Assembly: GCF_001278945.1 (NCBI RefSeq)
Contig: NZ_LGRV01000003.1
Coordinates: 992,001-1,056,000 of the forward strand
Reading direction: 5' to 3'
Source: Lysinibacillus contaminans
GTDB taxonomy: Bacteria > Bacillota > Bacilli > Bacillales_A > Planococcaceae
DNA length: 64,000 bases
The notes under the pieces were generated by a model. That model did not search any database. It was given only the letters and a program-made list of their open reading frames with translations, and was not told where the DNA came from. Positions 26,228 to 35,400 of this stretch are shown piece by piece; the first letter of the stretch is position 1, and every line of letters starts with the position of its first letter. A program made the translations under genes and the position numbers.

Positions 26228-26352
26228 GAGGTTGATTTCCGTTCCGGCTGGGCGCTTTCCGGGGGGCGTCTGATGAGCCGCTTCACTCGCAAGCTCGCTC
26301 CAGGGTCTCATCTAGGACGCTGATCCCCCAGGAGTCGCCCAGCCTCCACTCA
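26228..26352 (+). repeat. Dispersed GC-rich Bacillales intergenic repeat, copy B
   Basis: A near-complete copy running from GGAGGTTGATTTCCG through CGCTTTCCGG, GATGAGCCGCTTCACTCGC, GGTCTCAT and CCCCCAGGAGTCGCC to CCTCCACTCAAC. The ends are imperfect inverted repeats. It shares its ordered blocks with copy A at 5965-6100. No coding potential is evident. Confidence 0.65.
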
Positions 26353-26558
26353 ACAAGCATACTACAATGAATAAGTTCTTTAAAAGTGTGTTTACATCCA
26401 TTGATAGAATCTTGTCTCCCCTTTAAAGCAACTGCCACTTCATTGTATGGAAATTAATGTTTGTGAATTTGCTCATATGAGTTATTAAAATGTAGCAAAA
26501 GTTGTACTTAAACTAACTAGTTAACATTTTAGCAAACTGCCCTTCTATCACACTATCA

Positions 26559-26969
26559 TTAGGACCAAATTGTCGGTTTGCTGTTATGTTGACTATGCTT
26601 GGCACATTCGCAAGTGCTGCAGTCGGTACGGCTAATGCTGATAATTAGAGCGTACTCAGTACCTCCAATTTCATTTGTTTTGCTACAACATAAAAATGAC
26701 CAAGATAACTTAATTGCCGTCTTGGTCTTTTTGTATTTGTGTGGGTGGGTTTGTCTATGAAGTGTAGTCGATCCAAAGAAAATGAAAATAGCACCAGCTA
26801 TTCTCAAAATTATGTTATTGATCATATCATCATCAATAGTTATGGCTATTAGTGAACTTCCGAACAAAATCATTATGAATCCAAACAATCCTTTTATGTA
26901 CCTCAATGTTGGGCCTCCTAATTTTAAAAGCCACTTAGGTGAGTGACTAAATTTATTCCTCAGTTTCAT
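26559..26969 (-). CDS. Small membrane protein reading through a terminator (stop probably lost)
   Basis: The first 70 residues look real: a basic start (MKLRNKFSHSPKWLLKLGG), then two membrane helices (LFGFIMILFGSSLIAI and ILRIAGAIFIFFGS). The frame then passes through a GACCAAGA/TCTTGGTC hairpin at 26698-26733 that looks like a bidirectional terminator, so the last 55 or so residues are unlikely to be native. A lost stop codon or frameshift near 26750 is probable. The start lacks a strong ribosome binding site. Confidence 0.35.
   Translation of the reverse strand: MKLRNKFSHSPKWLLKLGGPTLRYIKGLFGFIMILFGSSLIAITIDDDMINNIILRIAGAIFIFFGSTTLHRQTHPHKYKKTKTAIKLSWSFLCCSKTNEIGGTEYALIISISRTDCSTCECAKHSQHNSKPTIWS
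26698..26733. terminator. Intrinsic terminator
   Basis: GACCAAGA/TCTTGGTC stem with TTTTTG on the plus strand. A short plus-strand frame ending at 26648 (MLTMLGTFASAAVGTANADN) may be the remnant it once served. Confidence 0.55.
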
Positions 26970-27097
26970 AACTAATCGGAGTATGTTCTGTATTTTTTCT
27001 CTTTGCCCTAATTATTTGACATGAACTATTTTTTGAATTTTATTGGAAAATAGGTAAAAAGTACATAACGAAATTTTATGTTATCACTTGTAAAACA

Positions 27098-27134
27098 GAA
27101 CGTTTGTGCGTAAGATAAATACAAACAAATGTTC
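27098..27134 (+). promoter_or_regulatory. Two LexA (SOS) box candidates
   Basis: GAACGTTTGTGC (27098-27109) and AAACAAATGTTC (27123-27134) each match the Bacillus LexA consensus GAAC-N4-GTTC with one mismatch. They lie 30-66 bases upstream of the uvrX operon, where SOS control is expected. Confidence 0.65.
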
Positions 27135-27163
27135 TATTTTTATTATTAGGAAGGGGAAAAATA

Positions 27164-27385
27164 ATGAAAGAACAGCTAATAAAAGCTATGCAACGTAATC
27201 AGTTAGTAAACATGATGTACGTGTCAAAGACTGGTGGAATAACAAAAAGGCGTATCAAAATCATTAAGATGGAAAGTGATTTATTTCAAGCATTTTGTTT
27301 TATGAAACAGGCAAAGCGTACTTTTATTATCGATCATGTTCTAGCTGTTGTGCCGTTAATCCATAAAGCGCGTGATGTCGTATGA
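27164..27385 (+). CDS. Small WYL-like protein upstream of uvrX
   Basis: The 73-residue protein (YVSKTGGITKRRIKIIKMES, then FCFMKQAKRTFIIDHVLAVV) resembles the short WYL-domain-like proteins that often precede Y-family polymerases in Bacillales. Its start follows GGAAGGGGAAAAATA, and its stop overlaps the uvrX start by four bases (ATGA). It probably belongs to the SOS response through co-transcription; its own biochemical role is unknown. Confidence 0.65.
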   Translation: MKEQLIKAMQRNQLVNMMYVSKTGGITKRRIKIIKMESDLFQAFCFMKQAKRTFIIDHVLAVVPLIHKARDVV

Positions 27386-28641
27386 ATTACGAAAACATGC
27401 CAAACAAAAGTATTTTTTGCATCGATATGAAAAGCTTTTATGCCAGCTGTATGGCTACTCTGCACGGATTAGACGTTATGACAACGCCAATAGCGATTAT
27501 TGGTAACTTTGAACAACCTGGTAGCGTAGTTCTTGCAGCATCTCCAGCAATGAAAGAACGATTCCGAATCAAAACAGGGAATAGGCGTTACGAAATACCA
27601 AAGCATCCAGACATTAAATTGTTTGAGCCGAAAATGGCGTACTTTATAGAAATGAGCATGGCTATTACGCGTTTGATTTCTCAGTATGTACCACCAGAAT
27701 GCATCCATGTATACAGCGTCGATGAAAGTTTTGTGGATTTAACAGGAACAGAAAAATTATGGGGTCCACCTGAAGAGACTGCTTTAGCAATACAGGAAGC
27801 AATTTATCTTCAACTAAATATTCCATCAGCTATAGGGATGGGACCAAATATGTTGATGGCGAAGTTAGCTCTAGATTTAGAATCTAAAAAGACGGGTTTT
27901 GCTAAATGGACCTACGAAGATGTACCGGAAAAGCTTTGGCCAGTGAAGCCACTTTCGCAAATGTGGGGAATTGGCTCAAGAATGGAAGCAAACCTAAATG
28001 ATATGGGCATATTTTCAGTTGGAGAATTAGCAAATGCAGATCTGAATGTGCTTGAAAAACGCTTCGGTATTATGGGCAATCAGCTATATCATCATGCGTG
28101 GGGAATCGACCTCTCAACGTTAGGCGAGCCTCTAGTTACAAATTCTGCTTTAAGTTTTGGCAAAGGCCAAATGCTCATGCGTGATTATCACACAAGACAG
28201 GAAATATCGGTTGTTTTGTTAGAAATGTGCGAAGACGTAATGAAACGTACCCGTGAGGCTGGATATGTTGGTCGGACGGTAACACTCGGTCTGTCTTATA
28301 GCCACAGTGCGATGACAAAGAGCTTCCATCGGTCAAAAACCATTGAAATCCCAACGAATGAGACACTTGTGATGCACAAAGTTTGCATGGAATTATTGAA
28401 TCAATACTTTGCTGGCGAACCAGCTCGACAATTATCTGTCCGTTTAACAAATTTAGAGCCGGAGCGTAGTATTCAGCTGGATTTATTCGATGAGCGGAAA
28501 GAGAAACGGCAGATTCTAGGTCATACTATGGACGCTATTCGCAGTAAGTTTGGTGCGACTTCATTATTACGAGCAGCTTCATATACCGATGCTGGAACCG
28601 CTATAAAAAGAGATCGTTTAGTCGGTGGACATTTAGCATAA
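27382..28641 (+). CDS. uvrX: Y-family DNA polymerase, UvrX-type
   Basis: The 419-residue product belongs to the UmuC/DinB translesion polymerases, UvrX/YqjW branch. Features are FCIDMKSFYASC with the first catalytic Asp, VYSVDESFVDLTG with the second acidic pair, AKLALDLESKK, the helix-hairpin-helix region MWGIGSRMEANLNDMGIFSV, and a C-terminal beta-clamp motif IQLDLF. It copies damaged DNA with low fidelity. It is the middle gene of an SOS operon behind LexA boxes, between the WYL-like and YolD-like genes, just left of the prophage. Confidence 0.9.
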   Translation: MNYENMPNKSIFCIDMKSFYASCMATLHGLDVMTTPIAIIGNFEQPGSVVLAASPAMKERFRIKTGNRRYEIPKHPDIKLFEPKMAYFIEMSMAITRLISQYVPPECIHVYSVDESFVDLTGTEKLWGPPEETALAIQEAIYLQLNIPSAIGMGPNMLMAKLALDLESKKTGFAKWTYEDVPEKLWPVKPLSQMWGIGSRMEANLNDMGIFSVGELANADLNVLEKRFGIMGNQLYHHAWGIDLSTLGEPLVTNSALSFGKGQMLMRDYHTRQEISVVLLEMCEDVMKRTREAGYVGRTVTLGLSYSHSAMTKSFHRSKTIEIPTNETLVMHKVCMELLNQYFAGEPARQLSVRLTNLEPERSIQLDLFDERKEKRQILGHTMDAIRSKFGATSLLRAASYTDAGTAIKRDRLVGGHLA

Positions 28642-28655
28642 AAGGGGCGTAAATT

Positions 28656-29000
28656 GTGATACGAGATAGAGGTACAATTAAGTGGACGGCGATGATGTTG
28701 CCGGAACATGTGCAGAAAATCCGCGATTGGAAACAAGAATCATATGCTGAAGCACCTAGAGAATTGACTGAATGGGAGCTAGAGGAATTACAGCTAACAA
28801 TAGATCAAGCAGTAACACAGCAAAAAATCGTTACTTTAACTGTTTGGGAAAGCATAAAGTACGTGCAATGGACTGGGCTTATTCAAGCTTTAAATCCGGA
28901 TAAGCAAGAACTTACATTAGAGACCATCACCAAGATTAAACATATACCCATTCACACTATACACGCTGCACGATTAGATGAAGAAAGTTATGAAGAATGA
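28656..29000 (+). CDS. YolD-like protein
   Basis: The 114-residue product opens IRDRGTIKWTAMMLPEHVQK, diagnostic of the YolD-like family, which is nearly always paired with UvrX/YqjW polymerases and is proposed to modulate them in the SOS response. It starts with GTG behind AAAGGGGCGTAAATT, 14 bases after uvrX, and ends the operon with a terminator. Confidence 0.85.
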   Translation: MIRDRGTIKWTAMMLPEHVQKIRDWKQESYAEAPRELTEWELEELQLTIDQAVTQQKIVTLTVWESIKYVQWTGLIQALNPDKQELTLETITKIKHIPIHTIHAARLDEESYEE

Positions 29001-29027
29001 AAGCCATCCGATAGCGGGTGGCTTTTT
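29001..29027 (+). terminator. Terminator of the uvrX operon
   Basis: AGCCATCCG/CGGGTGGCT stem around ATAG, then TTTTTG. Confidence 0.8.
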
Positions 29028-29088
29028 GATATATCAATTATTTCAGTTTGTATCAGTATGTTTTTAAATTGCATTTTATGAAAAATAA

Positions 29089-29233
29089 AAGCAACAAAAA
29101 AGCAACCAAAATTCTGAATGCATGTGAATAGTGGCGAAATCCAATTATTATAATAATGAAAAAACCTTGCTATAAAGGGCTTTGTGAATACATATGAAAA
29201 GGGGTAAATAGATGAACGCTTACGATGAATATA
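29089..29233. repeat. attL: left attachment site of the integrated element
   Basis: The 73 bases at 29161-29233 are identical to 54463-54535 except one base (29176 A, 54478 T), and a further 72 bases to the left match at about 80 percent. The core covers the bacilliredoxin promoter, its AAAAGGGG ribosome binding site and its first seven codons. The direct repeat brackets integrase, tail and lysis genes, so it marks the insertion site. Confidence 0.88.
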
Positions 29234-29248
29234 AGCGTTCATTTTTTT
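29212..29248 (+). terminator. Junction terminator formed across attL
   Basis: TGAACGCTTA (29213-29222, including the old bacilliredoxin start codon) pairs perfectly with TAAGCGTTCA (29232-29241), followed by TTTTTTTC. The left arm lies in the att core and most of the right arm is element DNA, so integration creates a 10-bp terminator that blocks the orphaned promoter. Confidence 0.8.
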
Positions 29249-29387
29249 CGGAAACATTGATATATCAAGGGTTACATAAGGTTAGTTGTTGTTTGTTTTT
29301 GAAAAAGTCACAAAAAGATAACATTTCTCCAAATTTGGTATCTTTAGAATTTTAAAATATAAATAATTAGAAAAGTAACGACTAAAG

Positions 29388-29426
29388 AAGCACTGGAATC
29401 AAAAAAGATTCTGGTGCTTTTTTATG
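29388..29426 (+). terminator. Intrinsic terminator near the left element end
   Basis: GCACTGGAATC/GATTCTGGTGC stem then TTTTTT. A second barrier to transcription from the left; no gene lies between it and attL. Confidence 0.7.
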
Positions 29427-29548
29427 TTATCAAAAATATTTTCTAAATAGAAATATATTTTAGAATATTTGAAAAACGTTGATTTTTTTAACCTAATTTT
29501 AACCTTTGTGTATTAAAATTAATTGAAATATCAGAACGGAGGGGTCAA

Positions 29549-29623
29549 ATGAGAAAACCGATAACTAGAATATTTTCAATTTTTTCTACTTTCCATACTT
29601 ATTTCTCATACGTTTTTTGGTAG
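29549..29623 (+). CDS. Possible 24-residue peptide upstream of the surface-protein gene
   Basis: An ATG behind GGAGGGGTCAA opens MRKPITRIFSIFSTFHTYFS and four more residues. The peptide is basic then aromatic and hydrophobic, like a cut-off signal peptide. It could be a leader, or the stump of an older secreted-protein gene. Low confidence. Confidence 0.25.
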   Translation: MRKPITRIFSIFSTFHTYFSYVFW

Positions 29624-29729
29624 CTTACTGATATTTCCCCGAAATACTGGAGACGTTGTGTTAGATTTCTTATGAAATATGGGAATAGGATAATTGATTT
29701 TTTAAAAATGGAGAAAAAGGAGGTTTGAA

Positions 29730-32700
29730 ATGAATTTAATAAAGAAAATAGGGTCATTATTTCTAGTTTTATTGTTAGTAACAGGAACTTTAAGTATAAA
29801 CCCAATCGGTACCGTATATGCTGCATCTCCAACGGCGACGATTGTAGTCGCAGACACTGCACTGGTAATTGGAGAAACCTCACTGGTGACGATTACCTTC
29901 TCAGAAGCGGTGACGGGATTCACCAATGCGGATCTGACAATCGCAAACGGAACACTAAGCGCCGTTAGTTCTTCGGATGGAGATATCACATGGACAGCAA
30001 CGTTAACTCCAGATGCTGATATCACTGATGCAACGAATGTCATTACGCTCGACAACACGGGTGTGACTGATTCGGCAGGTAATATAGGACAGGGTATCAC
30101 GAGCTCGAATTATTACGAGATTGATACGCAACGTCCAACGGCAACAATTGTAGTAGCAAACAATGTGCCGGGTATTGGGCAACACTTACTGGTAACTATT
30201 GTCTTCTCGGAAGCAGTGACTGGCTTCGACATTTCTGATCTATCAGCCGCCAACGGAACTGTATCCACCGTTTCGGGTAGCGGTTCCATTTACTCAGCAA
30301 CGTTAATACCAAATGCTAATATCACTGCTGCAACCAATGTCATTACGCTCGACAACACGGGTGTGCAGGATGTTTCAGGTAATGCAGGAACGGGTACCAC
30401 GGCCTCGAACAATTACGCGATTGATACGATTCGTCCAACGGCAACGATTGTAGTCGCAGATAGTATGCTGACAGCTGGAGCAACATCCCAGGTGACGATT
30501 ACCTTCTCAGAAGCGGTGACGGGCTTCAACAATGCAGATTTAACAATACCAAATGGAAGCCTAAGCGCTGTTAGTTCTTCGGATGGTGGTATAACTTGGA
30601 CAGCAACATTTACGCCGAATATTAATGTCAATGATACAACCAATATCATTTCGCTCAGCAACTCAGGTGTGTCTGATTTAGCGGGTAACGCAGGTTCAGG
30701 TACTACTAATTCTGGCAATTTTACGATTAATACGGTTCGTCCAACGGCAACGATTGTATTCTCAGACACTGCATTGAAAATTGGAGATACATCAACGGTG
30801 ACGATTACCTTCTCAGAAGCGGTGTCGGGCTTCACCAATGCAGATTTGACAATCGCCAACGGAACCATAAGCAATGTTAGTTCTTCAGATGGCGGTATCA
30901 CATGGACAGCAACGTTCACGCCAACAAGTAATATCACTTATGCAACCAATGTCATTACGCTCGACAACACGGGTGTGACTGATTTAGCGGGTAACGCAGG
31001 AAGTGGTACCACGGACTCGGACCATTATGCGATTGATACGGTTCGTCCAACGGCAACGATTGTATTCTCAGACACTGCCTTGAAAATTGGAGATATATCA
31101 ACGGTGACGATTACCTTCTCAGAAGCGGTGTCGGGCTTCACCAATGCAGATCTGACAATCGCCAACGGAACCATAAGCAATGTTAGTTCTTCAGATGGCG
31201 GTATCACATGGACAGCAACGTTCACGCCAACAAGTAATATCACTTATGCAACCAATGTCATTACGCTCGACAACACGGGTGTGACTGATTTAGCGGGTAA
31301 CGCAGGAAGTGGTACCACGGACTCGAACAATTATGCGATTGATACGGTTCGTCCAACGGCAACGATTGTATTCTCAGACACTGCATTGAAAATTGGAGAT
31401 ATATCAACGGTGACGATTACCTTCTCAGAAGCGGTGTCGGGCTTCACCAATGCAGATTTGACAATCGCCAACGGAACCATAAGCAATGTTAGTTCTTCAG
31501 ATGGCGGTATCACATGGACAGCAACGTTCACGCCGGCAAATAGCATCACTGATGCAACTAATCTCATTACGCTTGACAACACAGGTGTGGCTGATTTAGC
31601 GGGTAACGCAGGAAGTGGTACCACGGACTCGAACAATTACGCGATCGATACGGTTCGTCCAACGGCAACGATTGTAGTCTCAGATAGTACGCTGAACTCT
31701 GGAGAAACACCACTGGTGACGATTACCTTCTCAGAAGCAGTGACGGGCTTCACCAATGCAGATTTATCAGTCCCAAACGGAACACTAAGCGCCGTTAGTT
31801 CTTCGGATGGCGGTATCACATGGACAGCAACATTCACGCCAAATGCTGGGATCACTGATACAAGCAATGTCATTACGCTCAGCAACACAGGTGTGACTGA
31901 TTTAGTGGGAAACGCGGGGAGTGGTACCACGAACTCGAACAATTATACGATTGATACGGTTTCACCAACGGCAACCATTATAGCCGCAGACAATGCACTG
32001 AAAATTGGAGAAACATCCCTGGTGACAATTACCTTCTCAGAAGCGGTGACGGGCTTCACCAATGCAGATTTAACAATCGCCAACGGAACACTTAGCAACG
32101 TTAGTTCTTCGGATGGCGGTATTACATGGACAGCAACGTTCACGCCGACAAGTAGCATCACTGATGCAAGCAATCTCATTACGCTTGACAACTCGGGTGT
32201 GCAGAATGCGACAGGTAATAAAGGAAGTGGTACCACTGACTCGAACAATTACGCGATCGATACGCAACGTCCAACGGCGACTATTGTAGTCTCAGACAAA
32301 GCACTGGGAATTGGAGAAACATCACTGGTGACGATTACCTTCTCAGAAGCGGTGACGGGCTTCACCTTGGTAGATTTAGTAGTCGACAACGGAACACTAA
32401 GTGGCCTTAGTACTTCGGATAATGTCACATGGACAGCAACGTTCTTACCAGTTGCTGGTATCACTGATGCAACCAATTTCATTACGCTCAACAACTCGGA
32501 TGTGTCTGATGCTGCAGGTAATGCAGGAACGGGTACTACGTTCTCGAACAATTATGCGATTGATGCGCAACGTCCAACGGCAACGATTGTAGTCACAGAT
32601 AGTACGCTGACAGCTGGAGAAACATCCCTGGTGACGATTACCTTCTCAGAAGCGGTGACGGGCTTCGACAATGCAGATTTATCTGTCGCCAACGGAACAC

Positions 32701-34586
32701 TAAGTGCTGTAAGTTCTACGGATGGCGGTATCATATGGACAGCAACGTTCACGCCAACTGAAGGTGTCACTGATACAAGCAATCTCATTGTACTCAACAA
32801 CATAGGTGTGACTGATTTGGCAGGTAATGCAGGAACGGGTACTACTAATTCTTCCAACTATTCGATTGCTACGGTTCGTCCAACGGCAACAATTGTAGTC
32901 GCAGACAGTGCACTGAAAATTGGAGAAACATCCTTGGTGACGATTACCTTCTCAGAAGCAGTGACGGGCTTCGACAATAAAGATCTGACAATCGCAAACG
33001 GAACTCTAAGCGCCGTAAGTTCTTCTGATGGCGGTATCACATGGACAGCAACGTTCACACCAACGAAAAACATCAGTGATTCGACGAATGTCATTACACT
33101 TAACAACACGGGTGTGCAGAATGCTGCAGGCAATACTGGACTGGGTACCACGGACTCGAACAATTACGCGATTGATACAGTGGTTCCTGCGGTGGTTCGT
33201 CCAACGGCGACTATTGTAGTCGCAGACACTGCACTGAACATTGGAGAAACCTCACTGGTGACGATTACCTTCTCAGAAGCAGTGACGGGCTTCACCAATG
33301 CAGATTTGACAATTGTAAACGGAACACTAAGTGCTGTTAGTTCTAAGGATGGTGGTGTCACATGGACAGCAACATTCACACCACAAGCCAACATAAATGT
33401 AGCCAAAAATCTAATCACACTTAATAATAGCGGTGTGTATAATAGTGGAGGTAACGCAGGACAGGGTATAACTGAATCCAATCAGTTTTCTATTTTCACG
33501 CAAGTAATAACTGATGGAGGTGGTTCGATATATATACCCAACAATGAGTCCCCATCTATTCCGTCTGACAAAGTAATTACTTCAATTAATGGTGAAATTA
33601 CGCTATCAGTTGGCACATCAGGGGTGGTTAGCCTAGGCGAAATAATCAGACTTTCTATTCCTAAGGGTGCCTCAAGTAGAGAATTAGAAATCTCAATAGA
33701 GGCATTAAAGAACATAGAAACTTTGCTAAGGAATAAAGAAATTTTAGCAAGCCAAGTGTTTGAAATTAAGAAAAATAGTATAGAAAATTTAAATAAACCT
33801 GTAACATTAACTGTAGCTTTCGATTTGGAGAGCCTAAAAAGTGATGAAACTGTTGCTCTATTTTATTATGACGAATTGAAGAAATCTTGGGTGAAAGTTG
33901 ATGGTGGTATCATAAAGGGAAATCAACTGACAGCAGAGATCAACCAGTTTTCGAAGTATGCGCTACTCGTTGTAGATAAAACAACTGGAATGGCGATAAT
34001 TGATACTACAGTGGAAATTGATTCCAATGAACCCTCTGAAATTCCGACTGAAGATACTACAGTAGAATTCAATTTCAGTGATACTATTGGACACTGGGCA
34101 GAAGAAGAAATTGGGGCAATGTTTACGCTTGGTATTATTACAGGCTATCAAGACGGTACTTTTAAACCAAATGACTCCATCAAACGAGAACATGTAGCCG
34201 TCATGATAACACGTGCCTTAGAGTTAAAGCCGATTCGTGCAGCACGTACTTTTACAGATGTTTCAACGAGTAGTCCATACTATGATGCTATTAGTAGGCT
34301 ACAAGTAGCGGGCATTATTGATGGGACAAATGATGCCTTTCATCCTCAAGCGAATATGACGCGTGCCCAAATGGCAAAAGTATTAGTATTAGCTCTTGGG
34401 TTAAATAGTGGTAGTAAAACTACCTTCCGAGACGTCCCTGAAGATCATTGGGCGAATGGATATATTGCAGCACTTGAAGAACATGGCATTACGATAGGGG
34501 ATAATGGAAATTTCAAACCGAATGACCTTGTAACACGTGCCCAATTCTCAGCCTTTTTATGTAGGGCGTTAAATTTACAAAAATAA
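29730..34586 (+). CDS. Giant SLH-anchored surface protein with 12 Ig-like repeats
   Basis: The 1618-residue product has a Sec signal peptide (residues 1-33). Twelve tandem repeats of about 102 residues follow, each starting PTATIV and containing VTITFSEAVTGF and ITWTATFTP, typical of bacterial Ig-like domains. Next comes a ZU5-like or fibre-transition segment (about residues 1280-1420), then three SLH domains (about 1450-1618: DTIGHWAEEEIGAMFTLGII, then TRAQMAKVLVLALGL, then TRAQFSAFLCRALNL) that hold it to the cell wall. Repeats 4-6 are almost identical in DNA, a sign of recent 306-bp duplications. It should stand out from the cell as an adhesin or shield. It lies between attL and the integrase relic, so it is element cargo. 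Confidence 0.88.
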   Translation: MNLIKKIGSLFLVLLLVTGTLSINPIGTVYAASPTATIVVADTALVIGETSLVTITFSEAVTGFTNADLTIANGTLSAVSSSDGDITWTATLTPDADITDATNVITLDNTGVTDSAGNIGQGITSSNYYEIDTQRPTATIVVANNVPGIGQHLLVTIVFSEAVTGFDISDLSAANGTVSTVSGSGSIYSATLIPNANITAATNVITLDNTGVQDVSGNAGTGTTASNNYAIDTIRPTATIVVADSMLTAGATSQVTITFSEAVTGFNNADLTIPNGSLSAVSSSDGGITWTATFTPNINVNDTTNIISLSNSGVSDLAGNAGSGTTNSGNFTINTVRPTATIVFSDTALKIGDTSTVTITFSEAVSGFTNADLTIANGTISNVSSSDGGITWTATFTPTSNITYATNVITLDNTGVTDLAGNAGSGTTDSDHYAIDTVRPTATIVFSDTALKIGDISTVTITFSEAVSGFTNADLTIANGTISNVSSSDGGITWTATFTPTSNITYATNVITLDNTGVTDLAGNAGSGTTDSNNYAIDTVRPTATIVFSDTALKIGDISTVTITFSEAVSGFTNADLTIANGTISNVSSSDGGITWTATFTPANSITDATNLITLDNTGVADLAGNAGSGTTDSNNYAIDTVRPTATIVVSDSTLNSGETPLVTITFSEAVTGFTNADLSVPNGTLSAVSSSDGGITWTATFTPNAGITDTSNVITLSNTGVTDLVGNAGSGTTNSNNYTIDTVSPTATIIAADNALKIGETSLVTITFSEAVTGFTNADLTIANGTLSNVSSSDGGITWTATFTPTSSITDASNLITLDNSGVQNATGNKGSGTTDSNNYAIDTQRPTATIVVSDKALGIGETSLVTITFSEAVTGFTLVDLVVDNGTLSGLSTSDNVTWTATFLPVAGITDATNFITLNNSDVSDAAGNAGTGTTFSNNYAIDAQRPTATIVVTDSTLTAGETSLVTITFSEAVTGFDNADLSVANGTLSAVSSTDGGIIWTATFTPTEGVTDTSNLIVLNNIGVTDLAGNAGTGTTNSSNYSIATVRPTATIVVADSALKIGETSLVTITFSEAVTGFDNKDLTIANGTLSAVSSSDGGITWTATFTPTKNISDSTNVITLNNTGVQNAAGNTGLGTTDSNNYAIDTVVPAVVRPTATIVVADTALNIGETSLVTITFSEAVTGFTNADLTIVNGTLSAVSSKDGGVTWTATFTPQANINVAKNLITLNNSGVYNSGGNAGQGITESNQFSIFTQVITDGGGSIYIPNNESPSIPSDKVITSINGEITLSVGTSGVVSLGEIIRLSIPKGASSRELEISIEALKNIETLLRNKEILASQVFEIKKNSIENLNKPVTLTVAFDLESLKSDETVALFYYDELKKSWVKVDGGIIKGNQLTAEINQFSKYALLVVDKTTGMAIIDTTVEIDSNEPSEIPTEDTTVEFNFSDTIGHWAEEEIGAMFTLGIITGYQDGTFKPNDSIKREHVAVMITRALELKPIRAARTFTDVSTSSPYYDAISRLQVAGIIDGTNDAFHPQANMTRAQMAKVLVLALGLNSGSKTTFRDVPEDHWANGYIAALEEHGITIGDNGNFKPNDLVTRAQFSAFLCRALNLQK
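29829..33500 (+). repeat. Tandem 306-bp coding repeats (12 units)
   Basis: Units of about 306 bases encode the Ig-like domains of the surface protein. Units 4, 5 and 6 (from about 30739, 31045 and 31351) are nearly identical, while the outer units have diverged. The periodicity also produces regular antisense open frames that are not genes. Confidence 0.88.
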
Positions 34587-34604
34587 TAGAATACTATGTA
34601 CGAA

Positions 34605-34637
34605 TAACGCCCATCTACTTTTAGATGGGCGTTTCTA
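34605..34637. terminator. Bidirectional intrinsic terminator
   Basis: AACGCCCATCTA/TAGATGGGCGTT perfect stem between the surface-protein gene and the integrase relic, which converge here. Confidence 0.8.
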
Positions 34638-34663
34638 TAATTAATTTTTTTATCTTTTTCTTT

Positions 34664-35400
34664 TTACTCGTTTTCAGTATGGTCATTTAGTAATTCCGTA
34701 AACTTAGCATGCATTTTTTCAGTAGCAGCTACTCGCATCCCAGACGTAACATGCAAATAAATCTTAGTCGTTGTCTCAGAGTTTTTGTGGCCAACTCGAT
34801 TCATAATGAAGTTCAAATCCACACCAGCCTCTGCCAACAGACTAATGTGTGTGTGGCGGAGGATGTAGGTGCGGAATTGTTTGTTGATATCGGTGAGGGC
34901 GCCGAGTCGTCGGACGGTTTGGTTAAGCATCTTGACGGTAGGGGGGATGCCTTCTTTGTCACCGAATACAAAGTCGGATGTAATCCATTCGCGATCCTCA
35001 CGCCATTGGTAGAGCAGCTTCAATTTCTCCACGACAATATCATCTATGTCTACGGAGCGGACGCTGCCAAAAGTTTTGGGTGGTGTGAGCTCGAAGTCGC
35101 CACGGATACTTTTTTTCGCATAGACTGTTTTGTTGATGTGAATGATTTTTTTGTCTAAATCGATGTCCCCTGCCTGTGAATGCGATTGTATAAAAGAGGG
35201 TGAGGTACATAATGTTGCGGTGTTTGTCCACGTAACTTAAAAATTCCTTCAATTCGTTAGTTTCTAAATAAAGCTTCGCTGTTTCCTCATTACTAACATC
35301 CTCTAACGTCAGCTTTTTCTTTGGTACAAATGAAGCTTCAACAGGGTTTATCTCAATCAAGCCAATTTCTTTTGCATAAGCAAACATCATTTTGGCTGCA
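34664..35400 (-). pseudogene. Tyrosine recombinase (phage integrase), truncated and frameshifted
   Basis: Two consecutive minus-strand frames form the C-terminal half of a phage integrase. The first part reads AAKMMFAYAKEIGLIEINPV, then LTLFYTIAFTG; the frame shifts near 35180, where about five bases are missing. The second part reads DIDLDKKIIHINKTVYAKKS and continues to the catalytic motifs ILRHTHISLLAEAG, GHKNS and IYLHVT, with Arg, His and Tyr all present. The N-terminal arm- and core-binding domains are gone: integrase sequence stops at about 35400 next to a YopX-like fragment. It is not functional as read. Confidence 0.85.

Noticed and set aside
26586..26648. Plus-strand 20-codon frame with signal-peptide-like sequence (MLTMLGTFASAAVGTANADN)
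   Set aside because: No ribosome binding site, and it opens in the middle of a helix-like stretch; probably the remnant of a lost gene.
29829..33500. Regular long antisense open frames of about 101 codons at 306-base steps
   Set aside because: They are the reverse-frame image of the Ig-like coding repeats; none has its own ribosome binding site.
29829..33500. CRISPR-like array
   Set aside because: Repeats are 306 bases, contiguous and coding, with no unique spacers.
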